Positions 1-10,550 of a DNA stretch of 64,000 nt are shown piece after piece. The translations under genes were made by a program, and so were the position numbers. The stretch comes from Xiphydria camelus (lineage: Eukaryota; Arthropoda; Insecta; Hymenoptera; Xiphydriidae), in assembly GCA_963678675.1 (NCBI GenBank), contig OY783195.1, positions 2,428,001 through 2,492,000 of the forward strand. The letters are read 5' to 3'. The stretch's first letter is position 1. Each line of letters begins with the position of its first letter. A model generated the notes under the pieces. It worked only from the letters and a program-made list of their open reading frames with translations, ran no database searches and was not told the origin of the DNA.

Positions 1-987
1 GAGGGGCGACAAGTGGCCCGCGTCGCCGTGCGTCAACGGAAAAGCTGTCTCCCCGGAGCGCGGCATCTAGTCGCGTCCGCGCCTCGAGACACGGAACGGT
101 AGCGGACTCGAGAGCCGGTTGATAGCTCCGAGTCGATTAGAGCGTTAAAGGATCGCGCGGCGCAAGACTCGAGGGCGTCTTGACGCGCGTGGGAAGAGAC
201 GAGCGATTACGAGTTTGAGAGGCTGAGATGACTAGGTTCCAGCTTATTCACGAGGAAACAGAGAGAGAGAGAGAGAGAAGAGAAATGTTTGTATTTTTAG
301 CTGGACCTCGAATTCCTCGTTGAAATCGCAATTTCACGATTGGAAACGATCCCGACGGCTGACGGGACGTCGGCGTAGGCGCGGGAAGATCTTATCCGCG
401 CGTTCTCGAGTTCCGGAAAACCACAGATAATTACACAAATTGGCCGGGGCGCGAGAGGTGTCGGAAGACCGACGGCGATTGCACTCCCGAACGCGTTCGC
501 ATCGCGCGCGTATAACGACCGCAGCGGTGACCACAGCTCTGCGAACGGACGTCCTGTATGATACGAAAGACCTACTAATGGAGCCGAGTCGTGAAGGAGG
601 GAAAAGCGTAGAGCGAAACGGAGAGGAGACGTTTTCGTGCTTCCAATTAAATCCCTCTGCGGTTTTATCGATAGCTATAATCATTCGCGAGATGTTCCAA
701 AAATCGCGCCAAAAAAAAAATAGTGTCACCATAGAAGCAGTAGTTGATTATTACGTTTCGCGTCGGATCTGCGGATTTCGATCATTTGTGATCGATTGAT
801 TAGAGCAGCACGATTTTTTATACGTGCAATTGCATGCATACGTCAACTTTCAGACGTTTAACCTTCAATGAAACTCGAGAAAATGACGTGGCGCCTCGAG
901 GGAGGAGAATGAGGGATTTCGAAGGGAGGAAATGTGGAAGTAAGAGAAGGAGAGCTGATTAACGAGCCGAGAGCGTTAGTGTTTAAT
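1..987. other. Unique GC-rich sequence
   Basis: No gene or repeat family recognised. It contains a (GA)n tract at about 260-281 and an A-run near 710-720. Both strands carry only short frames of biased arginine/serine composition typical of CpG-rich non-coding DNA. Confidence 0.5.
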
Positions 988-1197
988 GGTATGCGTGAAA
1001 TGTAATTTCAAATAAGGTGAAATAAATATTTCGTTAAGGCAAGGAGATATTATTAAAATGTTTATTGCTCTGAAGGATCTAACTGTGCCAAATAAATATC
1101 GTAATAGTTAACGAATATTTACTCGATCCAACAAAATGTTTATTTCGCTATATTCATATAAACATTTATTAACTATAAATAAATTGCTCTCTCGATG
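988..1197. mobile_element. MITE family B, left end degraded
   Basis: The right half matches the other B copies: AACATTTATTAACTATAAATAAA followed by a CTCTCGATG end and TA at 1198-1199. The internal segments GTGCCAAATAAATATCG and GATCCAACAAAATGTTTA recur at 14.9, 18.9 and 61.8 kb. The left CACTGAGAAAACGGTTTAT end is not recognisable. Confidence 0.65.
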
Positions 1198-1199
1198 TA

Positions 1200-1972
1200 T
1201 GGAAGAGAGAAAGTATGACGAAAGAGCGGTAGGATCCGAGAGAGAATAATAAGAGGAGAGAAGAAGAAGGGTACAATCGAGGAGATGAAATTAAAAAAGC
1301 AGGATTGATGAATATTTGACAAAGATATTGCAACACTTCGACACGAATCTGATGATTCGATATTAATATTAGTAACTGCATCGAATTTTCCGATCTGTTT
1401 GCTTATCACTTTTAGATAATTCGATGTACGTGACTCGTGTCAACTGAATTCCCATTTCCAGTAGCGAAAAATACTCCGAAAATAAAAATCCACTCGACCC
1501 CGTACCCCGTTTACGAGAACTTTCTCCACCGCGTCACTCGATTCGATAGATTTAAAACGGTCCACGGCGTCCCCCTTGCCGAAAACCCCCTCGATACCGT
1601 GTCACGTTCTCCTCCATAGCGTCCCTCCTCTTCGAATCGTCAACTCCGTCACTTTCTCCCTCTCGCCCACCCTTAGAATCGCACACTCCTCCCACGCGTA
1701 GCGACGTATCGCGAGCGATCGCTTCAGCTTCAACGAAACTCGATAACGATTCGTTGCATCACGTGGCGTACCACCAATGCGGACACAAATTCCGAAGAAT
1801 TAAATGAAAAACAAAAAACAAATAAATTCCACGTATCACATTCGATTGAAATTCCCATCCCCTGCACCGTACGATCAATTTCTTCACTCCCGCGTGACAA
1901 TTTCACGATGAAAAAAAATCAACAGGCGAACTCGGCCCAAAATAAAGCTCCACGCTCGAACAGCAAGCTTAC
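1200..1972. other. Unique sequence, intron side of candidate exon
   Basis: GA-rich at 1200-1270, then pyrimidine-rich near 1610-1700. Nothing else is recognised. If the minus-strand exon ending at 1973 is real, this is the start of its downstream intron. Confidence 0.35.
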
Positions 1973-2090
1973 CGCTGGTCTTGTAGTCCACCATCGGTCG
2001 ACTGAGGTCTAAACCGTTCATTCGGACCGCTCTCTCTCTCTCCCCGGATAAAGTCACCAAAACAAAAGTCACCACCGACGGCACCGACAC
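1973..2090 (-). CDS. Candidate alternative first coding exon (unidentified protein)
   Basis: On the minus strand an open frame from an ATG at 2090 ends ...LDLSRPMVDYKTS plus one base, followed by GTAAGC at 1972-1967, a good splice donor. The exon therefore ends in phase 1, the same phase as the exon ending at 52180 and the microexon at 17809. Three in-frame ATGs are possible (2090, 2021, 1994), and I cannot decide among them. No pyrimidine tract precedes the ATGs: the upstream sequence is GA-rich. I therefore read it as a first exon with 5' UTR rather than an internal exon. The GC-rich block at 2091-2880 would be its promoter region. The protein is not recognised. A chance ORF beside a GTAAGC is a real alternative. 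Confidence 0.3.
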
Positions 2091-2880
2091 ATGTCACCAC
2101 GAGAGGAACTCGAAGCCCCACGCGATATGCCCTCAGACGGAAGATCGCACCCGGGCCGTCCTCGTCGGCGTCATCGTGGACGCGTCGCGAGCGGCGAACG
2201 ACACAAGAGTCCGGTCGATCGCGACGAGGTCACCGAGAGGGGTACCTCTCTCAGGGCGCACCACGTCTCTCCGTCTACGCAGGGGCCGACGGGGCGCGAG
2301 ACGGCAAGGGTGACGCGCGGGGGTAGTCGCTCATCGGCCGAGTGCGAGTACGGCTAGGTCAGCTGCGCCGTATCAGCTGGTTCTTGGCAGACTAGAGGAT
2401 CCGAAATCTGTTGAGAAGAGGATGGCACGGCTCCCGAGGGAAACCGGGACGATCCCGGGGTGTGGCGAGAGCGTTCGCTCCGCGGGCGCTGGTTGGCTCG
2501 CGGGCGGAGCCACCCCTATCGCAACGGTCCCCACCACGTCGCGGGATGCAGCATCCCTCTCGCGAGAGGGAGTGAGAGAAGGAAGAGAGAGAGAGAGAGG
2601 GGGGGGGGAGAAAAGGGAATCGAGGAGTGGAGGAGGGAGCGGAGAGATATCGTAGCAGGGGGTGGGGAGCTCGCTATAGGTGCATGCGGGTTTGCGTTGT
2701 GCACGCGAGAGAAAGAGAGAGAGAGAGGCGATTGATAAGAATCGTCGAGAGCGACGCGGGATAAAGGAACGTTAAAAAGAAAGTGTAGCCGAAGAACCTA
2801 CCCGTAAAAAAAATGTTTCCGAAGCAGCGAGAGAATCGGGAATTAAAGGAGGATTTTTTCTCATAGAAATTTATAGTCAA
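2091..2880 (-). promoter_or_regulatory. GC-rich, GA-repeat-rich candidate promoter region
   Basis: CpG-dense sequence with (GA)n tracts at about 2588-2612 and 2706-2728, upstream of the minus-strand candidate first exon. GA repeats are known binding sites for GAGA-type factors in insects. No TATA box or start site is assigned. The promoter role is inferred from position and composition only. Confidence 0.25.
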
Positions 2881-2911
2881 AATTATTCTATCTAATCCAA
2901 TTGCGACATAT

Positions 2912-3162
2912 ACGGAGTGAAAGAATTGGTTGGATCTAATGAAAATTTATTTGTTTTATGAATATTTATTTATTTGTACGAATGCAATTTTTTAATGCAT
3001 AAAATAAATATTTCTTCTTTAAAATCATTTCAAATTGTATGCGATTGCAAGGAAGACATATCGAATTAAAGTGAAAAGAGATCTAATTGATCTCAATAAA
3101 TAATAACTTGCGATCGCGCAAATAGTTTTTAGTAGATCCAACTAATTCTTTTTCTCCGTGCA
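2912..3162. mobile_element. MITE family C
   Basis: The left end is CGGAGTGAAAGAATTGGTTGGATC and the right end is TAGATCCAACTAATTCTTTTTCTCCGTG. It shares GTATGCGATTGCAAGGAAGA and the AATAAATAATAACTTGCG segments with the other C copies at 12.4, 18.5, 31.2 and 34.2 kb. Moderately diverged. Confidence 0.75.
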
Positions 3163-3735
3163 CGTTCATCCTTCTCGTTACAGAAGCTCGTAAGTACTTC
3201 CGCGGTGCCCACGATTACGTTATGTCTTATCATTCGACGCCTTATCGCGGTGAGGACCGCAACTTCTCTGCGCGAAGAATGTGTATACAGGACTCCGGTC
3301 GCTTCTGGACCACGCGCGCGTACGTATATTTGCGTCCAACAAATGATTTCCCCTCGCCGCGACGCGAGCGGGCTGCAATATCGTCGAGTCGGACGATTGC
3401 GGTCTGGACGCGCGGAATATGGAAGGAAATAATTAATATCGCGCGCGCGCGCGCGAGAGTTCTCGCGAAGTTCTTTCCTGCTCGGTTATCTATCGTAGAT
3501 TGTTTTTTTTCCAGCGCAATGAGATTTCTTTCGCCCCTCCACGCGGCCTATAATTAAACGGCTGCCGAGTGTCACTCGGTGAAGGAAAACTCGAAACGCC
3601 GACTGCGGATCGTTAAGCTCGAATTAAATAACTCGCGGAACGTCGAATCGTTCGATTAATGAGGTACGCTCGTTCTCTATCGAGGGGGATAAATATACTA
3701 GCATTTTCGTGGAAGATTAAACGTAAAGACTGATA
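3163..3735. other. Unique sequence with (CG)n tract
   Basis: CpG-rich, with a (CG)n run at 3440-3456. No gene recognised. Confidence 0.45.
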
Positions 3736-3897
3736 CGCTCAGAAAAAATGTTACAATCAAATCTGATGACATGGTAACGACGAAATATTTTGTACATAAC
3801 TATTTTTAAATCATTTGAAAGTAAATAATTAATCAATTTTCATGTAAACTAAAGTTTGGTTAACGTTACTAATCATTTTTCCGAGTGTACCCCAGTA
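3736..3897. mobile_element. TA-flanked short MITE (family S)
   Basis: A 162-bp element with inverted ends CGCTCAGAAAAAATG and CATTTTTCCGAGTG, flanked by TA at 3734-3735 and 3898-3899. It carries the same kind of terminus as families A-I but an internal sequence seen only once here. Confidence 0.6.
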
Positions 3898-3900
3898 AAT

Positions 3901-4121
3901 TGTACTATATTTACAATAAAAAAGGTACACATAAGGAGTTCCGGATGTCCCTACTGCGCTTGGGAGCAATTTTTCCTTAGAAACTAGTAAATTGTAATGT
4001 AAGCCATCAGGATTTAATATTTTCGAAGAAAAAAATACTGTACCGCACTGTAAAAACATCCGGAAACCCTCATATGTAGTTACCCCTTTTATTGTACAAA
4101 CTTTATCGTAAAATTTACCGG
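3901..4121. mobile_element. MITE family K, long terminal inverted repeats
   Basis: Imperfect inverted arms of about 60 bp start CCAGTAAATTGTAC and end AAATTTACCGG. They contain the pair TTCCGGATG / CATCCGGAAAC. Related copies occur at 12178-12389 and, tandemly duplicated, at 41072-41607. It directly abuts element S. Confidence 0.65.
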
Positions 4122-4703
4122 TATCAGTCTCTCCGCGAAGAAGGAGGAAGAAGGAAATGAGAGGCGAAGAAAAGAAATCGTTTTTTAACTGTATCCCGTG
4201 GAAGGCAATCGGAGGGGTACGCGAGAGGGTCTCCGACGGGACGATTGGAGGGTATAAATACATATACACAGCGGTGAAACGTCAACGTTGGCGAAAATTT
4301 CGTCGAGAGCCCTCGAATCGAAAAGTGGCTTTTCAATAATGTCGAAAAGGGCAGGGGGATAAGAGGAGGAGGAGGAGGAGGTGGAGGGACCCCACATCGA
4401 GTCTCCTGGTCAGCGGGTCGCGCGCCAATCAGGCCATGCATTGGAAACGGTGGGATCCCCGCTTCGCATATTCGAGGAGTGCTGTCAAGAACCCTGATCG
4501 CCTTTCCGCCGGAATTGGTCCACGCGTATATGCGTACGCTGAGGTATTTCGATCGCGCGTCATCGTGTCTCGTTTGCGTCGTATTCTTCGCGGAGAAGTC
4601 TGCGGAAAAAATCTCCGCAAAAACGACAGGCAGGCACTCGGATTCGCGCGTAACCGAAAAATGCAACGCGGTTCGTTGCAGGCGATTAAAAAAAGATCTT
4701 CTC

Positions 4704-4744
<41 letters not shown>

Positions 4745-5400
4745 AACTCTCCCGTTCGATTGCGAGCGTATCCGCGAGCCGACGTAAAAAAAAGAACGCC
4801 CGTCCGTTGAACAAAGTGGCAGTCGTTCGATTTCTGGGAGGAAAATTGACAACGACGACCGTTAAACCTCGCCTCGCGAGAAAAACTCGTACGTATGCGA
4901 GTATACGTGCGTATGGGTGTGAAGTAAGCCCGATTTATGCGCGCGGGCCGGGCAGGGGGGGGAGGGCGAATAAGCGAGAAGTAATGTCACCTATATAGGG
5001 GATGCCTGGACGTAGGTATTATTAAATAGGCGCCCGCGGACGTATGCGAACGCGCATACCGCGTAGGATAAAGCCTCGTACAAATCTTCATTTCGCGTTT
5101 CCGCCGGAATGTCGCGCGCGCGCGCGCGCAATATCTCGCGTAATGCGAACCGCGCGCGGCGAGGCGTTTCGCCCGCGGAGGACATGTGTCGTGCAGTTAT
5201 ATCATTCTTTACGACCGGTGGAGCGCGCGTGCCGACGTAATATTTGGAAGTTGATTTATACATCCCCTCCCCCCAGCACCCTTTGGTCGCGTAAAATGGC
5301 CCGGTATCACCAATTTGGAACCACCTCCGTTCACCTTCCCTTTCGTACGGGGTACATAGGGAACGCGCGTTAATGGTTTCTCATTGTTGATTTCAAAGGA
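4122..5400. other. Unique GC-rich sequence with (CT)n microsatellite
   Basis: Includes (GGA)n at about 4365-4383, (CT)n at 4709-4739 and a (CG)n run at 5117-5129. Long frames on both strands overlap each other and show no family features. No gene is called. Confidence 0.45.
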
Positions 5401-6010
5401 GATCGATAACTTCACACTGTTAAAAATGATTTGAATCTTAAGAATCGACAGAGCATGAATTTTCAGTACACTCTTGTGCAAATTAATGGGATAAAAAGAT
5501 ATTCAGAATTTTTACACGAAAATGAAATGTACTGCTTATTGTTAATATCCCACCTTGATTAATATTTCAGTTCTTTCTGGGGTTGAGTCCACAAGTTTTC
5601 CCCCAATTATCTTCCAGTTTTCCACGATGAAATCACATTTGAAAAATTGTTTAAATTTCAATTAAAGCCTTTATCGAAATTAACGAATCCGTCTAAATAC
5701 TTATATCCTTATAAAATTTAATAGAATGAAAATATTTTTTCCATGTGGTTTCATGACGAAAGACTGAAAGATAATTGCAAGAAATTGTCGAACCTACGCC
5801 AGAAAGAATCTTAATTAAGAGGTGATCACACTAATAATAAATGGTAGAGTTAATATCATGTAAATTAGGACTGTATGAAACATGTTTCGATTTCATTAAT
5901 TTGTTGTAATTAAGGTGTACTGCTTGAATATTTATACCGAGTTTTAATGTTCTATTTTTTTTTACTAAAATTCAAAAGAAAACGACATTCTAGACACAAT
6001 TTCTTCGGTC
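5401..6010. other. AT-rich stretch, possibly degenerate repeat
   Basis: The composition contrasts sharply with the GC-rich flanks. A weak inverted similarity (CGATGAAATCACATTTG near 5625 against its complement near 5745) suggests an old palindromic element. No gene recognised. Confidence 0.3.
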
Positions 6011-7025
6011 ACTTTCATTTGAATTTTCGAACTAAACTTTTAACAGATCGTCGCACGATAAGGATAAACCCGGAAAGGAAAAATAGTGGGAGAAGATTTC
6101 TCGCGGGAAAAACCCTCCCCTCGCGCCCAACTCGTCGCGCGCGCCCACCCAGGGGGTCGATAAGTAACGCGAATATCAAAGGGTTATCGCAGGATCCGAG
6201 CGGACCTCCCGCAACTTCTGACGCGCGGAGTGACGATGCCGTGTAATGCCGCGGTGGAGTGGAGCGAGAGTCGGGGCGCGAAGCTATTAAACTGACAGAA
6301 ACACTTGCCACCCCCTCGACGGGCCCCGCGTCTACTGCCGCTCCCGCGCGGCCGCGCCGTCCCTTACCGTAGCCCTTCGCTCGCGTCCCTTACTGCGCGA
6401 CACCGTTATTAATATTTTTCACACCCCAAATTGTCTCCCGCGCGATTCTCTCGCCTATCGCCCCGCGTCCCTCGGCCCCTGCACACACTCGCGCCTCTAC
6501 AGCTGCGGAGCAATTTTACAGGCGTGCGTCTGACTGACGCGCCGCGCGGTCAAAGGACGTCGGGGAGATAAAGGAATCGCGCGACGGTGACGGCGATCGT
6601 CGGGGAAATCGTGGTCCTCGGAGGGACGGGGGAAACGTGATTCTCTGATCGCGCGATGGGTGAATTCGTTTCTTGGAGATCGCGCTTCCGTCCTTCGCTG
6701 CGGGAAGGGTTGAATGTCGTTCCCTTGGAAAGTGCGTTCGCGATGAATGTCTTCGAAAGTGGGTCGAGCTTCCCTCGAAACCCACTCGAAACCTACCGCA
6801 GGTTTCTATCGTCCTTCGAGTGGTTCGGAAACTCGACGTGTAGTGGTATACGAGTCAGGTTGGATTTACTTCGGGTACCATGCAATTCGATTGATACCAG
6901 AGAAGAACACAGACCTGTCTATGTCTCTCTACTGTCATTGAGAAACGTCGTCAGTCGTTGCTACGCGAGGAAAGATCGTAAAGTCCTCGTAATCGATGTG
7001 ACTTTTCCTTCCCCGACAACAAGGT
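6011..7025. other. Unique GC-rich sequence
   Basis: CpG-rich, with no recognised gene or repeat. Confidence 0.4.
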
Positions 7026-7112
7026 GATGTCGATACCCTCGTGAGAAAACCTCGTAACTCGCACGTTTTTGCGAATGGAGTTACGAGATTTTCTCATGAG
7101 GGTATCGATATC
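7026..7112. repeat. 87-bp hairpin-forming inverted repeat
   Basis: The arms start GATGTCGATACCCTCGTGAG and end GAGGGTATCGATATC. They pair over about 35 bp with about four mismatches, around a loop of about 17 nt. It could be a micro-MITE or a precursor-like hairpin RNA. No flanking duplication is obvious. Confidence 0.6.
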
Positions 7113-8433
7113 TATGTTCTTTAACGATAGTGAATAATACACGCTTTTTCTGCTACCGGTCGAATTGTTCTCCGCTTAATATGAATTTTCCAAGTAAGCA
7201 TAAGAAGACGCGAGACATCGGTCCATTTGGCGCAACTCGCACTTCGGAAATCGGATCAAATTCGCGCACGCGCGCGAACCCTCGCGGGACGACCCCGCTC
7301 CGCCCCTTCGCCCCGGCTACCCGCTCGACCGAACTAAATTCCTTCGCACGATTCCGCCGAGACGAATACGCGAAAAAAATCCCCGAGTACTCGAGATTCG
7401 AGTAGGAGGACCTACTTGGCCATGAATTCCCTCATCGGACCGTTAACGGTCGCTGCCTCCCTCTCGAGGGGAGAGAAAAAAGAGCGAAGAGAGAATCACT
7501 CCAGCACAACTCACTCCCGACAAAACAAGCTCAAAATCTCGCGCAGTCGTCGACGTCGTCGGTCGAGTAGCGCGGCTCGACCGTCGAATCTCGATCGCCG
7601 GGGTGACTCCTTGATCTACCCCAAGCGATTGCCGCGCGCACGGACAAAGACGCTCGGGGGGGGAGGAAGAGAGGGCGAGACATTCGTGTCAGTGTGAATG
7701 CGTCTCCTCTCTCCCGCCCCTCGCGCGTCCTCGTCTCTCCGTCGCGCTTCTGTTTTCACCGTCGCGCGCGCGCGCGCGCGCACGCATACGCGCGCGCTTC
7801 CGCCGCTCTCATTTGTAAGCAGATGATGACTGCCGTAACGGCCGAGCGGAGTCTATAATTTGTCGAGTCGAGTTCGCTCGCTTTATACGCGGTACACACA
7901 AACACACACACGCGCTTTATAGCGGTGCAGTGGCTCCGAAGTGCGCCGCTAATGCGCTTCGGTTGCTCATTGAGGCCCTCGGGAGGCACGGGAGCGCCGC
8001 CCCCCCGCCTCGCGCAACTCGAGACGCCGATTGTCGCGCGCCGCGTGCGCTCCCAACTCCGGGCCATTGTCCTGGCCCGTGCGGTGCCACCGGAAGTCAC
8101 CGGAAGACGAAGAACTAACGGAAGAGTCCCCGGACTCCTTTGCGCGGAGAGGAGCGTGAGCGAGGCGCTGCCACGCCTCCCGGTTCTCTCTTTCGTGCGA
8201 GGAGCGGCAGCTTGCGGGAACTCGGAGACTCGACTTTTAACGATCTCACCGGTGCGGTACCCCCCCCCCCCCCCCCCCTCCAACTGCCCCCGTAAGGGGG
8301 ATACGCGTAACGTCCGTGGCACGCGCGCACGAAGATGGCTCGAGGAGGGGGGGTGGAGGTAATCGTGCCGTTGTAATCGTCGTTCGCGAAAAAGAATCGG
8401 CGCGTCGAACTCGTTCTTATAAGCTGCACTGTA
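7113..8433. other. Unique GC-rich sequence
   Basis: Holds (CG)n at 7762-7780, a CA-rich tract near 7894-7912 and a 19-C run at 8260-8278. No supported gene. Confidence 0.45.
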
Positions 8434-8642
8434 CACTGAGAGAAAAATGTAATTGATCGAAATAAACGTGCCTTTGGATAGTCCCAAGAGCGTATTTATT
8501 CGATTTGATTCAAATAACATCCAATTAATTCAATAATCGAATATTTGCGTCCAACCGATATTCATTTACATCGAATAAATACGCTCTTGGGACTATCCAA
8601 AGGCACGTTTATTTCGATCTAGCAGGAATTTCTTTCTCAGTG
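8434..8642. mobile_element. MITE family E, young palindromic copy
   Basis: A 209-bp element, CACTGAGAG...CTCAGTG, flanked by TA at 8432-8433 and 8643-8644. Each arm contains a 50-bp block (GATCGAAATAAACGTGCC onward to TTTATTCGAT) that is perfectly complementary to the other arm. Other copies are at 11968, 27623 and 33559. Confidence 0.85.
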
Positions 8643-9217
8643 TACAAGAAAAATGTGTATTAAATTGAATATAATTATGCATAAACCCGGTGAACCGCGC
8701 GTGCGCTCGCCGATACGTGCGTGTATATAGACGCGCGAACAAACGGCGCGCGAGAGGAAAGGTAAAAAAAAAAGTGGAAACCAACAACAATATCGGCGAA
8801 ACGAAACATACGCGCCTATTGGACATCGAAGCGCTATTACTGTACGCAGCGCGCGGTGGCCGGTGGGTCGGCGCGGCGTAGCCGCGGCAGGACAGCGTGC
8901 AAATATTGGTGCATTAACAATGCCGGCTAATTATGTTTTGGTATGAACGCGGCTTCCAGGTCGGAACCTCGCGATGCCTGCTCTCTCGCTCCTGCCCGTT
9001 CGCCATTGTGATCCGGGCTTCCGCACACAGCCTCCGGGCGCGCGAGCGCACGCGCCGTTAAATTAATTTTATCATCGCGTCTTTATATTCGCTTTGAATT
9101 ATGGGAGCGCTGGAAAATCGCGTCTGGCTTCACCGAATGCGGCACGGCCAACCGGGTTTTGCATCCGATGCAGCCACAGATAAATTGCAATTGTGACAGA
9201 CTATCTGCTGATAGATA
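8643..9217. other. Unique, low-repeat sequence
   Basis: 8890-9200 is balanced in composition, without microsatellites or palindromes, unlike most of the window. It could be a conserved non-coding element, but this cannot be judged from one genome. Confidence 0.25.
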
Positions 9218-9438
9218 CGCCGAGAAAAATAATTCGGTTAAAATGACAAAACGCATCTATAGTTGAACGCGCTTGGTTATTCTAACCAAAATACTGATCG
9301 ATTCGACTAAATATTTACTTATATTCTAAAAAAAAATGGTCAGTGTAACCAAACAGAGGGATGATCCATATTTCGCCGATCAGCTTGGTCTTCGTCTCCA
9401 AGATTTTGATTAAATTGACCAAAATAGTTCGTTTCGGC
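9218..9438 (+). mobile_element. MITE family A
   Basis: Starts CGCCGAGAAAAATAATTCGG with TA at 9216-9217. Shares TTAAAATGACAAAACGCATC, AACCAAAATACTG and GATCCATATTTCGCC with the other A copies. The right end TTTCGGCATA is decayed. Confidence 0.75.
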
Positions 9439-10052
9439 ATACGAAACGAACAATTACGCGGATATGAAAAACTAGCTCGGCGCGCGTCGATATCGCGCTC
9501 GCGAGGGTTGAGAAAACGCTTCGACGGGATTACATTTAAATTTGATTTTCATTAGCTCGCCGTCGGAACGGAGAGAGCGGTGCTCTTCGTCGCGTTCCCC
9601 ACCCCTCGGCATCCTTTCGATCCCGCTTCTCGCTCGCGTGGCGGAGTCGTCGAAGGATAACCCCTGCAGCGCACCCCTCGGTGGCGGCACACCTCGGCTG
9701 CGACCGAGGGGGAAGTCTGCGAAGGGGAACAGATGTTTTTGAGCGCGAGCCAACATCATAATCTATGTTCCGCAACATCGTAATTAAGGAAAAATCGCTT
9801 CCCTCTTGGAATTCCTCACACCCTCGCACCCGCCTTCCTCCCCCGTTTCGATCCGTCGCCTCGTCGTGTCACGCTGTGGAGATACGGGAGATATCGTTCG
9901 ACGGAGTATTGAAAAATTGAAATTTATATCTCGAACTACCGCTTTAAAATCGGTTTCTGATCGATTCCTCCGGTCGACCCAAACGTGTAGGTGAGAGTAG
10001 CCGAATTTGGACCGTCGCAACTACCTCTGTATTTAGAACTATTACTGCCCTA
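9439..10052. other. Unique sequence
   Basis: GC-rich with no repeats. No gene recognised. Confidence 0.4.
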
Positions 10053-10245
10053 CACTGAGAAAAAAAAAGATTAAAAATTATTCTGTTAGAAGGATAATCT
10101 GAGTACGAAAGGTAAAATAGATCAAAAATTATCCTTCCAGGGTTTAAAATTTAACCTTCTTTAAGAGAATTTTTGATCTATTTTACCTTTCGTACTCAGA
10201 TTATCCTTCTAACAGAATAATTTTTAATCTTTTTTTTTCTCAGTG
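10053..10245. mobile_element. MITE family H, perfect 78-bp arms
   Basis: CACTGAGAAAAAAAAAGATT to its exact complement AATCTTTTTTTTTCTCAGTG, flanked by TA on both sides (10051-10052, 10246-10247). The arms 10053-10130 and 10168-10245 are fully complementary across 78 bp with a 37-bp centre. It is a single copy in this window, and the lack of arm decay suggests recent insertion. Confidence 0.85.
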
Positions 10246-10309
10246 TACCAGCTAAAAATATAGTCGACAGAATTAACGAAAAGGGTGCGCCATCCGACTC
10301 CAAGTTTTG

Positions 10310-10550
10310 CACTCAGGAAACTAACTTACTTGAAGTGACAAAACGCACATGGTTAAACGAGTCAAGTTATTCCATAGTCAAAATACCAGCAAGTTGAACC
10401 AAATATCAAGTTATTCCAATTGCATGTCTAGTCGTTCCAACCAGAAAATGGTCAGTCTAACCAAACAGACGGAGAATCCATGCTTCGCCAAACGGTTTGA
10501 TTGCGATCTCCAGAATTTTGGTTTGATTGACCAGGTTATTTTTCTCAGTG
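10310..10550 (+). mobile_element. MITE family A
   Basis: CACTCAGGAAACTAACTTAC... to ...GTTATTTTTCTCAGTG. Contains GTGACAAAACGCAC, AACCAAACAGACGGAG, ATCCATGCTTCGCCAAACGG and CTCCAGAATTTTGG, the diagnostic A blocks. Confidence 0.8.

Noticed and set aside
3160..3200. Plus-strand acceptor CTTCTCGTTACAG followed six bases later by GTAAGTAC
   Set aside because: A six-base exon is implausible, and no other plus-strand exon supports it.
4124..4852. 242-codon open frame on the minus strand
   Set aside because: It crosses the end of MITE K, a (CT)n tract and a GGA repeat, overlaps other frames of similar size, and shows no domain.
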